From Paragorgia papillata (lineage: Eukaryota; Cnidaria; Anthozoa; Scleralcyonacea; Coralliidae): a stretch of 64,000 bases of DNA. The notes under the pieces are model-generated. The model was given only the letters and a program-made list of their open reading frames with translations. It had not been told where the DNA came from and searched no databases. This document shows, one piece after another, positions 22,270-33,055 of this stretch. The stretch lies in contig JAWNZC010000324.1 of the NCBI GenBank assembly GCA_035771165.1, forward strand, positions 1,626,501 to 1,690,500, given 5' to 3'. Each line of letters begins with the position of its first letter. Within the stretch, counting starts at the first letter, position 1. Both the position numbers and the translations under genes were made by a program.

Positions 22270-23850
22270 TGGAAACCACCAAATGCTCACTTGTAAGCAC
22301 TGATGCAAAAAGTCTGGCTACCAAGAAACTGGTAACACAAGTAAAAGTTAAAGCCAATATTATGAAAGGCGAAGAATGCTATTTTCTTGTAAAAGGCACT
22401 GTCCATAGAAACTGAAGTCACTGGATAGATGTACCAAGGAAGGCTTCCATGAGGAAAATACAATATGATGTTTATGTTCACTTACACCAGGAAACAGTGA
22501 AGGTTTCACTGGCAACAGAACTTGTTTGTTCATGCAAGGTAGGTCTAGGTGGTTGCTGCAAACATGTAGCTGCTTTAATATTACAACTGCTCGACTTCTT
22601 AGTTCATACAGCTTGAGGCAACAGAAGTCCCCTGATGATTTATTTACAGTAACATGCACTCAGCTGCTACTACAATGGCATGTCCCCAGCAAAGAAGAAC
22701 TTAAAACTGCAGTACTATTTGATGATTAAATTTAGTAAAGCAACAGCACAGCACAGCGCAAAACATTAATAAAAGAAGAGCCATGCAAGTCAGCTCCATC
22801 ATTGTAAGACAAGTCAATGATTCAGACATAAAAAAACTAAAAGATGGTTTGACCAAGGCTGGGACATCTTTATATTTTGAAGGACTGCTTGAATCAAATA
22901 AATGTCAACCACGTGACTACAGTGATTTTCTCAAGGGTATGCCATCAAAAAAGAAATTTACTGGTCAGAAGCAGATTTAAAAGCTAGTCAGCTGTTTAAT
23001 GTTCAAATTAGGAATACTATTTTGCAAAACATACAACACTGTACTTTCACTGACAGCACTAAATATTTACCAAACCTGAATTTGTCCCATTTGTTAAAGA
23101 GAAACTATATGCTTCAAAAGAAAATTGAAGGACATTGAACTAAAGTCAAAAAGCAGTTTTGGGTTTACGGAAAGAAGACTACATGTATGTTTAACTGCTT
23201 CAAATTTTGGCCTCATGATGAAGAGACAACAAAGCATCTACCCAAAGTCTATACTCAACAACTAGCAGTTTAAGAACAATTTGTCAGCCATGGGTCCTGC
23301 ATCATGTCTTTCAGGGGAAAGACAATGAAGAAATTGCAGTGTTGACATACCATATTTCCTCTATTAAGCCACCCAGGGGGCTTATTAATTTTGGACCATC
23401 AAGAGAGGGGGCTTATTAGAGGGAGGGGGCTTAATAGATGGAGGGGGATTATTTAATTTTCCAAATTTCTAAAACCATCTGTAACCGATTTTCTGTTAAT
23501 GGAGCTATTTTATTTAAAGTAGAACGTCTTCGTTTAGTCAAGCAATTTTATTATAACAATACAATTAAGTTACAAGTATTATATCTCTATAAATAAAAGT
23601 AAAATATTTAATTATTTTTCATGTCATGTTGTGGGAAGGCTTAATAGAGGGAGGGCGGGGGGGGGGGCTTTGTTTTTATTTTTCACTGAATGAGGGGGGC
23701 TTATTAGAAGGGGGGCTTAATAGAGGGAGGGGGCTTAATAGAAGAAATACGGTATGTAGAAAAAGTAATAGGTGAAGGCAAATCTATTAATGCATGCATC
23801 CAGTGTGGATTTTTAGTAAATTTAGAAACACCATGGCTATGTGCAAGTCC
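22270..23850 (+). pseudogene. SWIM zinc-finger / YqaJ-type recombinase-domain protein, degraded
   Basis: Translated segments on the plus strand include CYFLVKGTVHRN (22375), then LVCSCKVGLGGCCKHVAALI (22520), whose C-x-C-x(7)-C-x-H spacing is a SWIM zinc finger. CTQLLLQWHVPSKEEL (22655) follows. Beyond a MITE, ACIQCGFLVNLETPWLCASP (23795) matches the conserved entry of a YqaJ/lambda-exonuclease-like nuclease domain. Several stops (such as after VHRN and VHTA) and frameshifts make it inactive. In animals such proteins occur in large cnidarian families of unclear function. The nuclease assignment comes from that one motif. Confidence 0.6.
23350..23752. mobile_element. mariner-type MITE inserted in the SWIM/YqaJ gene
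   Basis: The ends are inverted (CCATATTTCCTCTATTAAGC on the left, CCGTATTTCTTCTATTAAGC read inward on the right) and are flanked by TA on both sides (23348-23349, 23753-23754). Removing the element with one TA restores the reading frame of the interrupted gene across the site. The interior contains repeated GGGGGCTTAATAGAGGGAGG units and no gene. Confidence 0.8.
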
Positions 23851-25053
23851 AGCTTGCTTTTTTTTTACCCCACTTTTTATTTGACCCATTCTGAACGTAA
23901 TCCATGTGGTGTAGCAGTAGGGGAGGTACATGTAGCCTGCACAGCAAGTGTTGCTTAGTAGTCTGGGTATGAAGGTGGAGGAAATGCTTGTGGACAGACT
24001 ACGGTGCTTTGAAAAACCTTGGTCACCCATGAATGGGGGCTTCTGATTGGTGCAGCTTGAGTCAATCTGGAAGCATTCCTGTTGTTGGTACATCTATCCA
24101 GTGACTTCAGTTTCTATGGACAGTGCCTTTTACAAGAAAATAGCATTCTTCGCCTTTCATAATATTGGCTTTAACTTTTACTTGTGTTACCAGTTTCTTG
24201 GTAGCCAGACTTCTTGCATCAGTGCTTACAAGTGAGCATTTGGTGGTTTCCATGTTTTCCAGTGATGTCTGTTATCAAATGTTGCTTCAATATGAACTCA
24301 TGTATGGGTGAATAGTGGTAAATTGTCCACTCTCGTCCACATTATGCTTTCTCCATTTCCAACAAAATTATTAAAAAGCCAGACGAAAATTCAATCCAAG
24401 TTGAGCACACTTCGTGTTTACAAATAGTGAAAAGTCTTCGTCGCTGGGCTATAGGTTACACAGAGCTGAAAATACTTCGACGTTTACGAAACAGAGGAGG
24501 AAAAAGCGAAAAAATGAAGTTGGTCAAACCGGTTATTTTCCCGACAAAGACTTCAATGTTTTAAATTGGTTTAGAAATAGAACTCTTGAGTCTTGATCAA
24601 ATCGTGCGTGAAGAGATGTGGTAGTTGAAACACGATTTTGGAACCCAGAAGGGTAAGATAGAAGCCGATTGCAGTTCTAGCAGTTGGGAATAGTGAATGA
24701 CTGTGGACTTAGTTACCTTAAAAGAAATCTATGTAAGTACCTACCTTTCAAACGTGTAAAATCTCAAATAGTTATCAGAGCCTTCATCGAAGGAAATTAT
24801 CTCTTCCCCGCAATGATGAATATTTTGAAAAATATGGCAGTTCCACATCCACAATTCCACAAAAACACAAAGCAAACCACTTAGAATAGATAAAAACCTT
24901 TATTAAATCTTCAGAAGAAAAAAATCATCTACAAATTTAACTAAATGCTTCACGGCTCCTATTCGAAGGAAGCGGTCGCCATCTTCCAAAATTTATTTGT
25001 GTAACTAAACTCCCAGCATGCTTTGCTTTAATGCATAAGGTCCATTGAATGTC

Positions 25054-25243
25054 GGTTTCCCCAAGAATGTGGGGAAAGAACCTGATTAGTTATTTGCAAA
25101 TTATGCAAAATTTATGCTAAGGATGCCAATGTGCCGAAGACAAAAGCAAGATGGCATGTATCGATGCTGCTACCCTTCAAGGAGAAAAAGTGTTTAAAAG
25201 TGTTTTTAAAATCAGGTTCTTTCCCCACATTCTTGGGGAAACC
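25054..25243. repeat. Foldback element with 36-bp inverted ends
   Basis: GGTTTCCCCAAGAATGTGGG GAAAGAACCTGAT at the left is mirrored by ATCAGGTTCTTTCCCCACAT TCTTGGGGAAACC at the right, separated by about 120 bp. It is a small MITE-like unit of unassigned class. Confidence 0.8.
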
Positions 25244-25664
25244 CACGTGACCAGAACAAGCTTTTGCATTCCGATTCGCAGTCTCTACAGGAAACCTATT
25301 CCGTTTCCACGTAGAGACTGCACGCAGGCTAACAAAAGCTATGCACCATCCTCTATTAGGTAAACTAAAATTATGGTTGACTGCTATTCACCTATTGTTA
25401 CACTTCATGTCACTTGATGAGTACATGATTGTTATTTCATTTGATGGTATTGAGTCTCGATGAATTATTGTTATTGTCATTATAATTATATACTGTGACA
25501 CTTCTAAAAGTGAATTTGTGACACTTCTAAAAAATTTTAAAATTTTCTAAAAATTTTTTTTAAAAGTACCGGTAGTGACCTCCAAGGGCTGCTAAATCCA
25601 AAAGTAACGAGGGCTGTTACTTTCAGAATTCTACAGTATCATGTACTTTATAGACTTACAGTAG

Positions 25665-28600
25665 TCATTGATGGCTAAACAGAATTAGCTTGGATAATTG
25701 TTTTCTGATTTTTCCCCCTTGCAGCTTTGCTGTATGAACTCTGGCCAAGTGATGCATGCGGATCTTTGAATAACACTGGGAACAACACTTAACCAATGAA
25801 GCAATGTGATTGTTTGTTGCTGTACAGTCATACATGTGCTCATCCAAGGTTCCAAAAATGTCTGATCCAATGCAAGTGGATAGTACGGTGGTTGCAATTG
25901 CATCGACAATTCCAGAACACTGCGGTAATTTTCCTGATGTTGTGTTCAGCATTCTCGTCAAGCACTTTTCTGTTTCATGGTATATCTTGAGCAGAGACAA
26001 AGATGGAATGGTTAACTCTCCATTGTTCTTCCAAACAACAAATGACATCTTGGCGCCTTCTTTTGGAATTGTGAGTGCACCCGTGCATGTTGGGCAAACA
26101 ATTTGCTTCTTTACCATCTTGGCAACGAAACCTCCAATGTAAGAAATTGCTTCTTCTTTGTATTCTGACAGCTCTATAACATTTGATACATCGCAGTAAT
26201 CGTGGTCAACTGCAGCTGGTTGTCGAACTTTCAGATCATATCTTTTGGCAATCGAGATGCCAGAGGTACCTGTTTGGCAGGACTTGATGGGATACTGATC
26301 TTCAACACTATCCAAAATCGTGGTGTCATCTTGTGGACTGCAATTTCCACTTCCTCCTTCAATTTTGTGGCGCACCAGTAGCTGTTTATAGGTGGCAATG
26401 AAATGGCGGGTTGTTGAGTTGTTATTCCAACCACCTGCAGATCTCACTGCAGCGAAGAATAACTCTATGTGATCTTGGCTCAATTTGTACGCGAGGAGGT
26501 ACTTCAATTTGGCTGGTGTAGATGCTACAAGATCCTTGTACAATGCTTGGACGCCCTTTATGGCTACTAGAAATCCAAGAAAACCAGTCTTGCGACGGGA
26601 GGTGATGATGGAACTGCCAGTTGGACCTTTAATGCTCTTGATATACTGAAATGCTTCTTCGAGGAACTTATTGATGTATTGATAATTGGACATTCGCAAT
26701 GGAGCTTTGTAGTTTTTGGCCAGTGGGTTTCTTGAATTTAAAATATCAAACAAGCGGTCAAAGACACGGAGAAATTGTGAGGTTGGATGGCACCTACTGA
26801 ATTCTGGCAGGTGGAGATGGCTGTCACAGTAGTCTATGGCGTCTGCTACACTCGAGCTGAGAGACTGTACTGCGATGTTGACTTTCATTTTCTGTTGATG
26901 CCAGTTGATGTGCGCAGATCTCAATTTATTTGCTAGATGTAGTCCCTCAGTATCTTGCAGCTTGTGCAACTCTTCGAGGTACTGCCATTTAACTGTGTTC
27001 CCATCTGGATCATACAGGATTTTAAGATCTCCAAGTGTATTCCGCACCAACTTCAACATATGGCAAACATCAAGGAAAACATGGATGTTGCAGGATGGAT
27101 CACTTGGATGTTTGAAGGATGGATTTAATGCATCTACAGATAATGTGACACCCAGAGCTTTCACCATGGACAGATTGGCTGCTGGACCATCACAAGTGAG
27201 GGAAACTACCTTGACACCAACATCATGCAATTTTTGCAAGCATATTGTGATCAAGTTAGCTTTTTCTTTGCCACTCATGCCATCAATTAAGAAATATCCA
27301 CATGGGACTTTCCAACTGGAATTCACAGAGACGGCCATTATCACTAGTGCTTCAGTAGCAACTGGCATGGAATCATCAGTGACACCTGTTCCAACATCCA
27401 CAAAACCACGTAATTTATCACCATCCCACTCCACATGCTTGCGGATGGACATCTCATCGAACATCAAGCTGCAGATAACATCCCAGCCATTCTTCTGGGA
27501 AGATGTCACTTTTCCTGACATGGCTAAAAGTGTGAAGTTCCTTTTCTTCGGAGCCGTTTCATTTTCTTCCTGGAAACATCAAGTCGTCTACCAGCTTTCC
27601 TCTGACTATCGATGACCTTATCAACTTGCTTTTTTAACTTCCTAGGGCTTCTTGTGGTGGCATATGTATGGTCGTGGTGAATTGCAGATAAATCTGGTTG
27701 TTGAGATGGTTCTGGATGTTATGCTGACTTCCTCAATGGTGGTACATGTATTAAGGTACTTTCTGAGTCAGCCATGGGAAGTTTTCGTTTGTTAGTATTT
27801 ACAATGTTCACATCAGATAATGGTTGGGTTGGGAAATACTGTAACAAAAGAATATTAGGCTATGGTGAATATAATTTAATTTAACTGTAATTCAAGTATT
27901 CAGTGTTTGTTTCAGAAAATATAACAATGGGGCAAAGAGATCATAAAGATAATTGAGGGGGGGGGGGGGAATCTCTATAAACGTGATTCTTACTGTGCCC
28001 CCCTCACCCCACTAAAAGAAACCCTGTTTTGTATTTTGAAGAATCAAAGAAAAACCTTACCTGTCCATCTGTTGGAAGAAAAAAATTAGTTGGAATAGCA
28101 TTTGATTTTAGTTTAGCCCTTCCTTCACTATATGTAGTTTCAAACATTTCATCTTCAAAATGGAGAGAGCACAGCCGACTATGTTTAGTTGGCACAAAAT
28201 CCGGTCTCATTATTTGTACATTTCCTGACCATAGATCTCTTTCTTCCTTATGTTTTTCTGGACTGGGAAATCTATAATGATATACGCATTGTAGAAACAT
28301 TGAATTATATCAAAGTTATTTATTCATCAACTAATTGTCCAATCAGGAGTGCTAAATTGCACCACCTAAGGAGACTTGAAACCACAGGTAATCACTGTAT
28401 TTACAGAAGACTTGTACTGTTTTTGCCAGTCCTTGGTCTTGAAATAATAAATTCAACTGTTTTAAATGTTTCAGATCCTAGGACTTACAATATAAATACT
28501 AATTGATATTGTGAAGTATTTGTTTGTCTTTATATTAACGTTTGCCAAATATAGAATGAATTTTATCTCTAATACCAATTTTGCTTGTAAAGTAGAGAGT

Positions 28601-28707
28601 TTAAACAACAATAAAAAGTGCACTTACGCATGAAAAGAAATCCCCTTTTCTTGCTTCAGCTGGTGGGACGCCTTGTTTGTGCACCCGAAAGCGACACAGT
28701 ATGGCAT
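25665..28707 (-). pseudogene. P-element / THAP9-like transposase, three exons, broken
   Basis: Exon 1 (28707-28628) starts MPYCVAFGCTNK and ends at a GTAAGT donor. Exon 2 (28271-28061) continues with FPSPEKHKEERDLW, SRLCSLHFEDEMF and NAIPTNFF. Together they form a C2CH THAP DNA-binding domain with the A-V/I-P-T box. Exon 3 starts at 27838 after an AG. It carries a basic leucine-rich region (KLKKQVDKVIDSQRKAGRRL) and, from about 27.52 kb, the RNase H-like transposase (CSLMFDEMSIRKHVEWDG; SQDHIELFFAAVRSAGGWNN). There is a TAA at 27721-27719. At about 27.53 kb the frame shifts and part of the region between coiled coil and catalytic core is missing. The remaining 618 codons are open. No P-type terminal repeats were located. 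Confidence 0.85.
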
Positions 28708-30828
28708 TTTCCCTCTTCACAAAGTCAGCTCAACAAAAAACTACTTAAAACAAACTGCAACAAATGTATTTTATGACCACAAAACTGTCCGCTATATTTT
28801 TTCAAGCCTTTTAATAATACTTTTGAACAATCTGGATATCTGAAAATGACGACTAAACTTCCGTTTTGTGACCTTTTAATGTTTTGACATAACAGCAGTT
28901 GAAAGTGTGATTGTATTGAGGTAAGTGGACAATTGTTACTTTTGTTATACGAGGTTTTTTTATCTATAATATATGTGCAAAAAGAAATGCATAATAGATA
29001 TTAAATAAGTGTTTACTGCTTTTTAGAAAAACTAAACTGCACATCCTATCAGTTTTACGATTGCATGTTTGAAGGCACGATTTATATTACGGATTATAAC
29101 CTTAAAACTCTTTATTTTACATTTATACTGTTAACAAGTCACAAAAGGTTACTGAATCCTGGTTCGAGGGAACCAGGATTCAGTAACCTTTTGTGACTTG
29201 TTAACAGTATAAATGTAAAATAAAGAGGGTTTGAAAACCATTGAAGAGCATGATATTTTTGTGTATTATATAATACATTATATATATTATATAATACATT
29301 TTTTGTGTATTATATAATACATTTTTGAAAACCATTGAAGAGCATGATATTTTTGTGTTTTTTTTCATTTTTGCTGGAGAAAAACAATTGCCGTCAAATA
29401 ATAGTCGCCAACAGTCAAGTTATATATAGTGGTCAGCGGTCATTACAATGAGAAAAATAACTTCTGCTCAAAGGAGGGAGGGGTGAACTCGTCGATTTTT
29501 GTGTTCTATGTGTCGGACCATCGTGACGTCACGAGAAGAGACAACGAGTTAGTAAAAATGGCGGCGTTTTGTTGTTCACGTTGCCACGTAAGGATGCTTA
29601 ATTTTGTGAAATCCGGTGGATAGATTACAACTATTTTTAACTAAAAGAATTGTTCTACGTCAAGATAACTTCAAAAGGTAAGTTATTATTTGATTCTTGG
29701 TAAATATAGTTCAAAATATTGTTTTAAAGCGTGTAGCATCTGCTCCAATTTCAGAGACGATGCCACAGTCAGTGGGTTGGAATGCCGTATTTCATTGAGA
29801 TTCTTTGCTAGATTTCGTATTACATGTAACCTACTGACTGGCTATATACCAACGAAATCACGCGATGTGTAATTAGCGGTTTTGAACCGACCTTAAAAAT
29901 GATCAGTCCAATTCTTTCAAATGATATGTCGATAATAAATACTATTAAAGACTGTGTCGAGCAGTCGTGTCTTCTATAATGCTTTATACTTTATACAAAA
30001 CATAATCTGAAATAAATAAATAACTTGTATAGTGAAGTCATTCACTTGGTCTTGTTTGAAAATGATTTTGAAAATAGTTGAAATATTACCATAGTTTCTT
30101 AGTTTGTGATATCGCTCTTGTCTATGGTGGTATGGTGGTGGTTGTGTTGATGGTGGTGATGGTACATCACCGTATATGTGGAGGTTTAATACTTTCAGGT
30201 TATGTTTTGTATTATTTATCCATTTATTTATTTATTTGGTTTTCATGAATTTACACGAGGCAAGATACGACAGGGATGTATAGCTCATGAATAGCACATC
30301 TTGTGCTGTTTCTTAAAAGGAAAAATATAAAGACCTTTTAAACACTTATATCAGCGTCTTTTATTGGGGTTCTATCACTTCTATGTGTGTATGTTGAATG
30401 CATAACAAAATGACTGCATTTGGATTAATGGTTGAAAGGAGTATAATTATAATATAATAACAATACTGATAATAACATGGTGACATGAATATAATGTGTG
30501 GTCATTCAATAGTTTTGGATACAAGAGGAGGAATATATTGTTTTTATTTGATTTTTTTTATTCGGCGGTAAATTTCGAATTTGTGTGAGCTCAGCTATTT
30601 GATAAAATGTCAGAATTTAAACCTGAGCAGTTTATGTTAGAGCCCGATCAAAGAGGTTTTTAATAAATTGAGGAAGGATGACCTGATCTCATTAGGTAAA
30701 CATTTAAGTATAGAGGTAAAAAGTTCTATGGTAAAGAAGGAGATGCAAAAGACAATTATGGTCAAACATTTTATATTCTAAAAAAGAAAGGTCTATCAAA
30801 CTCCTTTTTTTTCTTTAACAGGGAGGGG
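28708..30828. other. Gene-poor stretch
   Basis: Contains the palindrome at 29108-29227, AT-rich TATATAATACATT repeats at 29.26-29.33 kb and no supported gene. A short ATGGCGGCGTTTTGTTGTTC start at 29562 has no extended reading frame. Confidence 0.6.
29108..29227. repeat. Near-perfect 120-bp palindrome
   Basis: The arms of about 58 bp (CTCTTTATTTTACATTTATA ... CTGGTTC and its inverse GAACCAG ... AAATAAAGAG) are separated by only about 4 bases. I see no mismatch in the arms. A cruciform or a very recent foldback is possible. Confidence 0.9.
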
Positions 30829-31481
30829 GTTACGGATATGCCTATCCTAAGACAGTTAATTAACTAGACGTTATTTGATCACTGAACTTAATAAGTACTT
30901 GTAACCAATTAGTAAATACTTGTGACTTGGCATGAGTCAGCTATGACGTCATTTAGTAATTACGTAAATATATTATATATAGAATGAAGTATGTTACTAT
31001 AATTATATACTCTAGAAACTATATAAGCAGCCATCGAACATATATCAGGCATGTATATGTATGAGAATGAGCTATATGTATCAAAGTGGTTACGAAGTCA
31101 GTCCTGGAGTTCCTGCCGTTGGTTTTTTATTACTCCTACCTTTTCAAGTCCATACGGATTGTTTCATTGTTAACCTGTTGCTGGAATCTCCTATTGACTG
31201 TTTCGTTGTGTGCAGACTTATGGAGTCAGTCCTGGAACTCCTGCCGTTGGTTTTATTATTCCTTCCTTTTCAAGTCCATACGGATTGTTAACCTGTTGCC
31301 GGAATCTCCTATTGACTGTTTCGTTGTGCGCAGACGACAGATAAGTTTCTGAACTTTAGTTTAGTTTTAATCTTTATAGACATTTTCAATATCTGTTCTA
31401 AGTTTCTTGTTAATTAAATAAATAATTGTAAAAACCAAACAGCTGAGGTTACACTTTTTGTTTCGTATAGCGGTCACGTAA
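30829..31481 (+). mobile_element. Possible solo LTR with internal tandem duplication
   Basis: The segment starts GTTACGGATATG and ends GGTCACGTAAC, so its termini are short inverted repeats. A TATATAAG box lies at about 31020 and an AATAAATAA signal at about 31418, in the order expected for an LTR. Between them a unit of about 120 bp (CTGCCGTTGGTTTT, AGTCCATACGGATTGTT, AATCTCCTATTGACTGTTTC) is present twice at about 31097-31335. No flanking internal region or certain target duplication is seen. The open frames over the duplication are not genes. Confidence 0.35.
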
Positions 31482-31483
31482 CA

Positions 31484-32407
31484 ATATACATGCATGATAA
31501 CAATGTGACTCGATCCACCAACATTCCACCAACATTCTCATTTGTGTACATGCAGACAGTTGTGACAGTAAATTTAACTTCCAGAAACATCAGATTTTAC
31601 CAGCACTGATCATCACAGGTAGTGATTTTCCAAACGCTATTGGCCTGGATCTAAAGATTATATAAAAAAAATAGCCAAAAAAGTACTGTATAAGAGAAAA
31701 TAGAGCCATGGTTCAAGATTTTCATGAGATCAGCCAAAGTTGATGATGGTGGCAGATAAAAACGGATTGCCCAGCACTAATTTTAAATGTTGGGTACATA
31801 AAAGGCAAGTAATAAAGACCCTGGGCACGGGTTTGTGACAGTTAATTCAGCCTGGGGTTTAAAACTGAAATTTTAATCAATATCAGGTGGATGAGCTACA
31901 GAGAACTTGTGTTTTAAACATTGCTCAAATACTGTAGCATCACTACTGTATTATGCTCCATTATGATTAGCATAAAGACAGGTAAAATGAATTAGTAGAT
32001 GACAGTAAGCACAGGAGGCAGCTGACACTGAAGCATTAAAACTTGTACCAGTAGTCATCTAGAACTGGATATACTGGAAGCCATGCATGTCTGGAAGCCA
32101 TTGTAACCAGGACTGGTCTTAAAATGAAGTGCCCGGGGGCTCTTTCTCGATACAGTATATGCACAACCAAAATGGTTTGCATTGTGCATGTATATTGAGA
32201 AAGTGCCTTGCCTTGGGAATCCATAATCTTACTTATAGTTTTGCCAAGTTTTTTCTAGAACAAAAAGAGTGGAACTATACCTTTGCCTCACTATTATGCT
32301 CAAAATCATGTTGACATAATGTGGACAACCCTAAGGGCCCAAGGCTCAACATCTTGAGTGGTTAGTACTGATTACATGAACAAATCCAAGCTATTGTATA
32401 GAGCGCC
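31484..32407. other. No gene identified
   Basis: Intergenic-looking DNA. It may include the 5' UTR of the retrotransposon that starts at 32411. No repeat or RNA gene is recognised. Confidence 0.55.
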
Positions 32408-32410
32408 AAG

Positions 32411-33054
32411 ATGGCTGTCAGAATTTGTCTCTGTATATTTTTACTGATATTTCCTCTTATTGGTTATAATATTTTACTCAGGGTTAATGATACTGCTTCC
32501 TTTGGTTCTGGTTATTCTTATATTACTGGATTAACTACGGATGGCAAGTATCTTAGTTGTTATTTGCCTTTTGCTGTTGGCTTCCGAACACGCTTGAAAT
32601 ATATTAACTTTGGCGTCCTTTGGCTAAATCGACAAAACATGGTTTGGTTTGTTTGGCTTTACCCTCAAGATTATTTTCATTAGATCTTACCATACATATG
32701 GACATCTCAAGAAATCCTGGACCAACATTAATTGGTGCTCATTTAACTGGAAAGAGAGCTTTATGTTCTAGTATAACAACCGAAGATAATTTTATGAGAT
32801 CTAATTATTCAAGAGGCGAGCTGTCGATTGTTTATTCAGCAAAGCAACTCTATTTACTTAAACCCTATGCATCGGTCGTCACCTTAGATGTTAAACACCG
32901 TATAGGCAATCTTGGAATTAATCGGCGCAGAAGGGGAGTGAGAGCTGGGAGGAAAACCAAGGCTTGTATATATAGTGCTAGTTTAATACCTGTCATCGTT
33001 TCCACTCAAAGAACCTTTAAAAATCCTTATCATATTGAACATCATTATCTATAA
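32411..33054 (+). pseudogene. CR1-type retrotransposon E, 5' segment with hydrophobic leader and 2A-like motif
   Basis: An ATG in AAGATGG context opens a hydrophobic leader, MAVRICLCIFLLIFPLIGYN, that looks like a signal peptide. In a second frame, after a shift near 32.62-32.68 kb, the sequence reaches LTIHMDISRNPGPT. This has the D-I-x-x-N-P-G-P core of 2A translational-recoding peptides. A basic region follows (LGINRRRRGVRAGRKTKA). APE-type non-LTR retrotransposons of invertebrates are known to carry such 2A motifs at the N-terminus. The segment is cut at about 33055 by element F and resumes at about 36405. Confidence 0.6.
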
Positions 33055-33055
33055 T

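Larger units (their letters stand above)
21505..25017. mobile_element. 3.5-kb unit with about 930-bp inverted arms
   Basis: The left arm (21505-22437) and right arm (24087-25017) are inverted copies with only scattered differences. Their ends are GCTGGGAGTTTAGTTACACA and its complement. The left arm carries a leader, AAGATGGCGACCGCTTCC, and the start of the SWIM/YqaJ gene, so the arms contain coding sequence. The middle carries the rest of that broken gene plus a mariner-type MITE. No target duplication is evident. It may be a long-TIR transposon or an inverted duplication of a gene's 5' end. Confidence 0.7.

Noticed and set aside
22287..24235. Mirror-image frames at 22287-22481 and 24047-24235, and at 21638-21841 and 24684-24884
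   Set aside because: They are the same sequence read from the two inverted arms, and the 22-kb pair is antisense to the SWIM/YqaJ coding frame.
26905..27615. 236-codon plus-strand frame
   Set aside because: It is antisense to the P-element transposase, which has clear family motifs on the minus strand.
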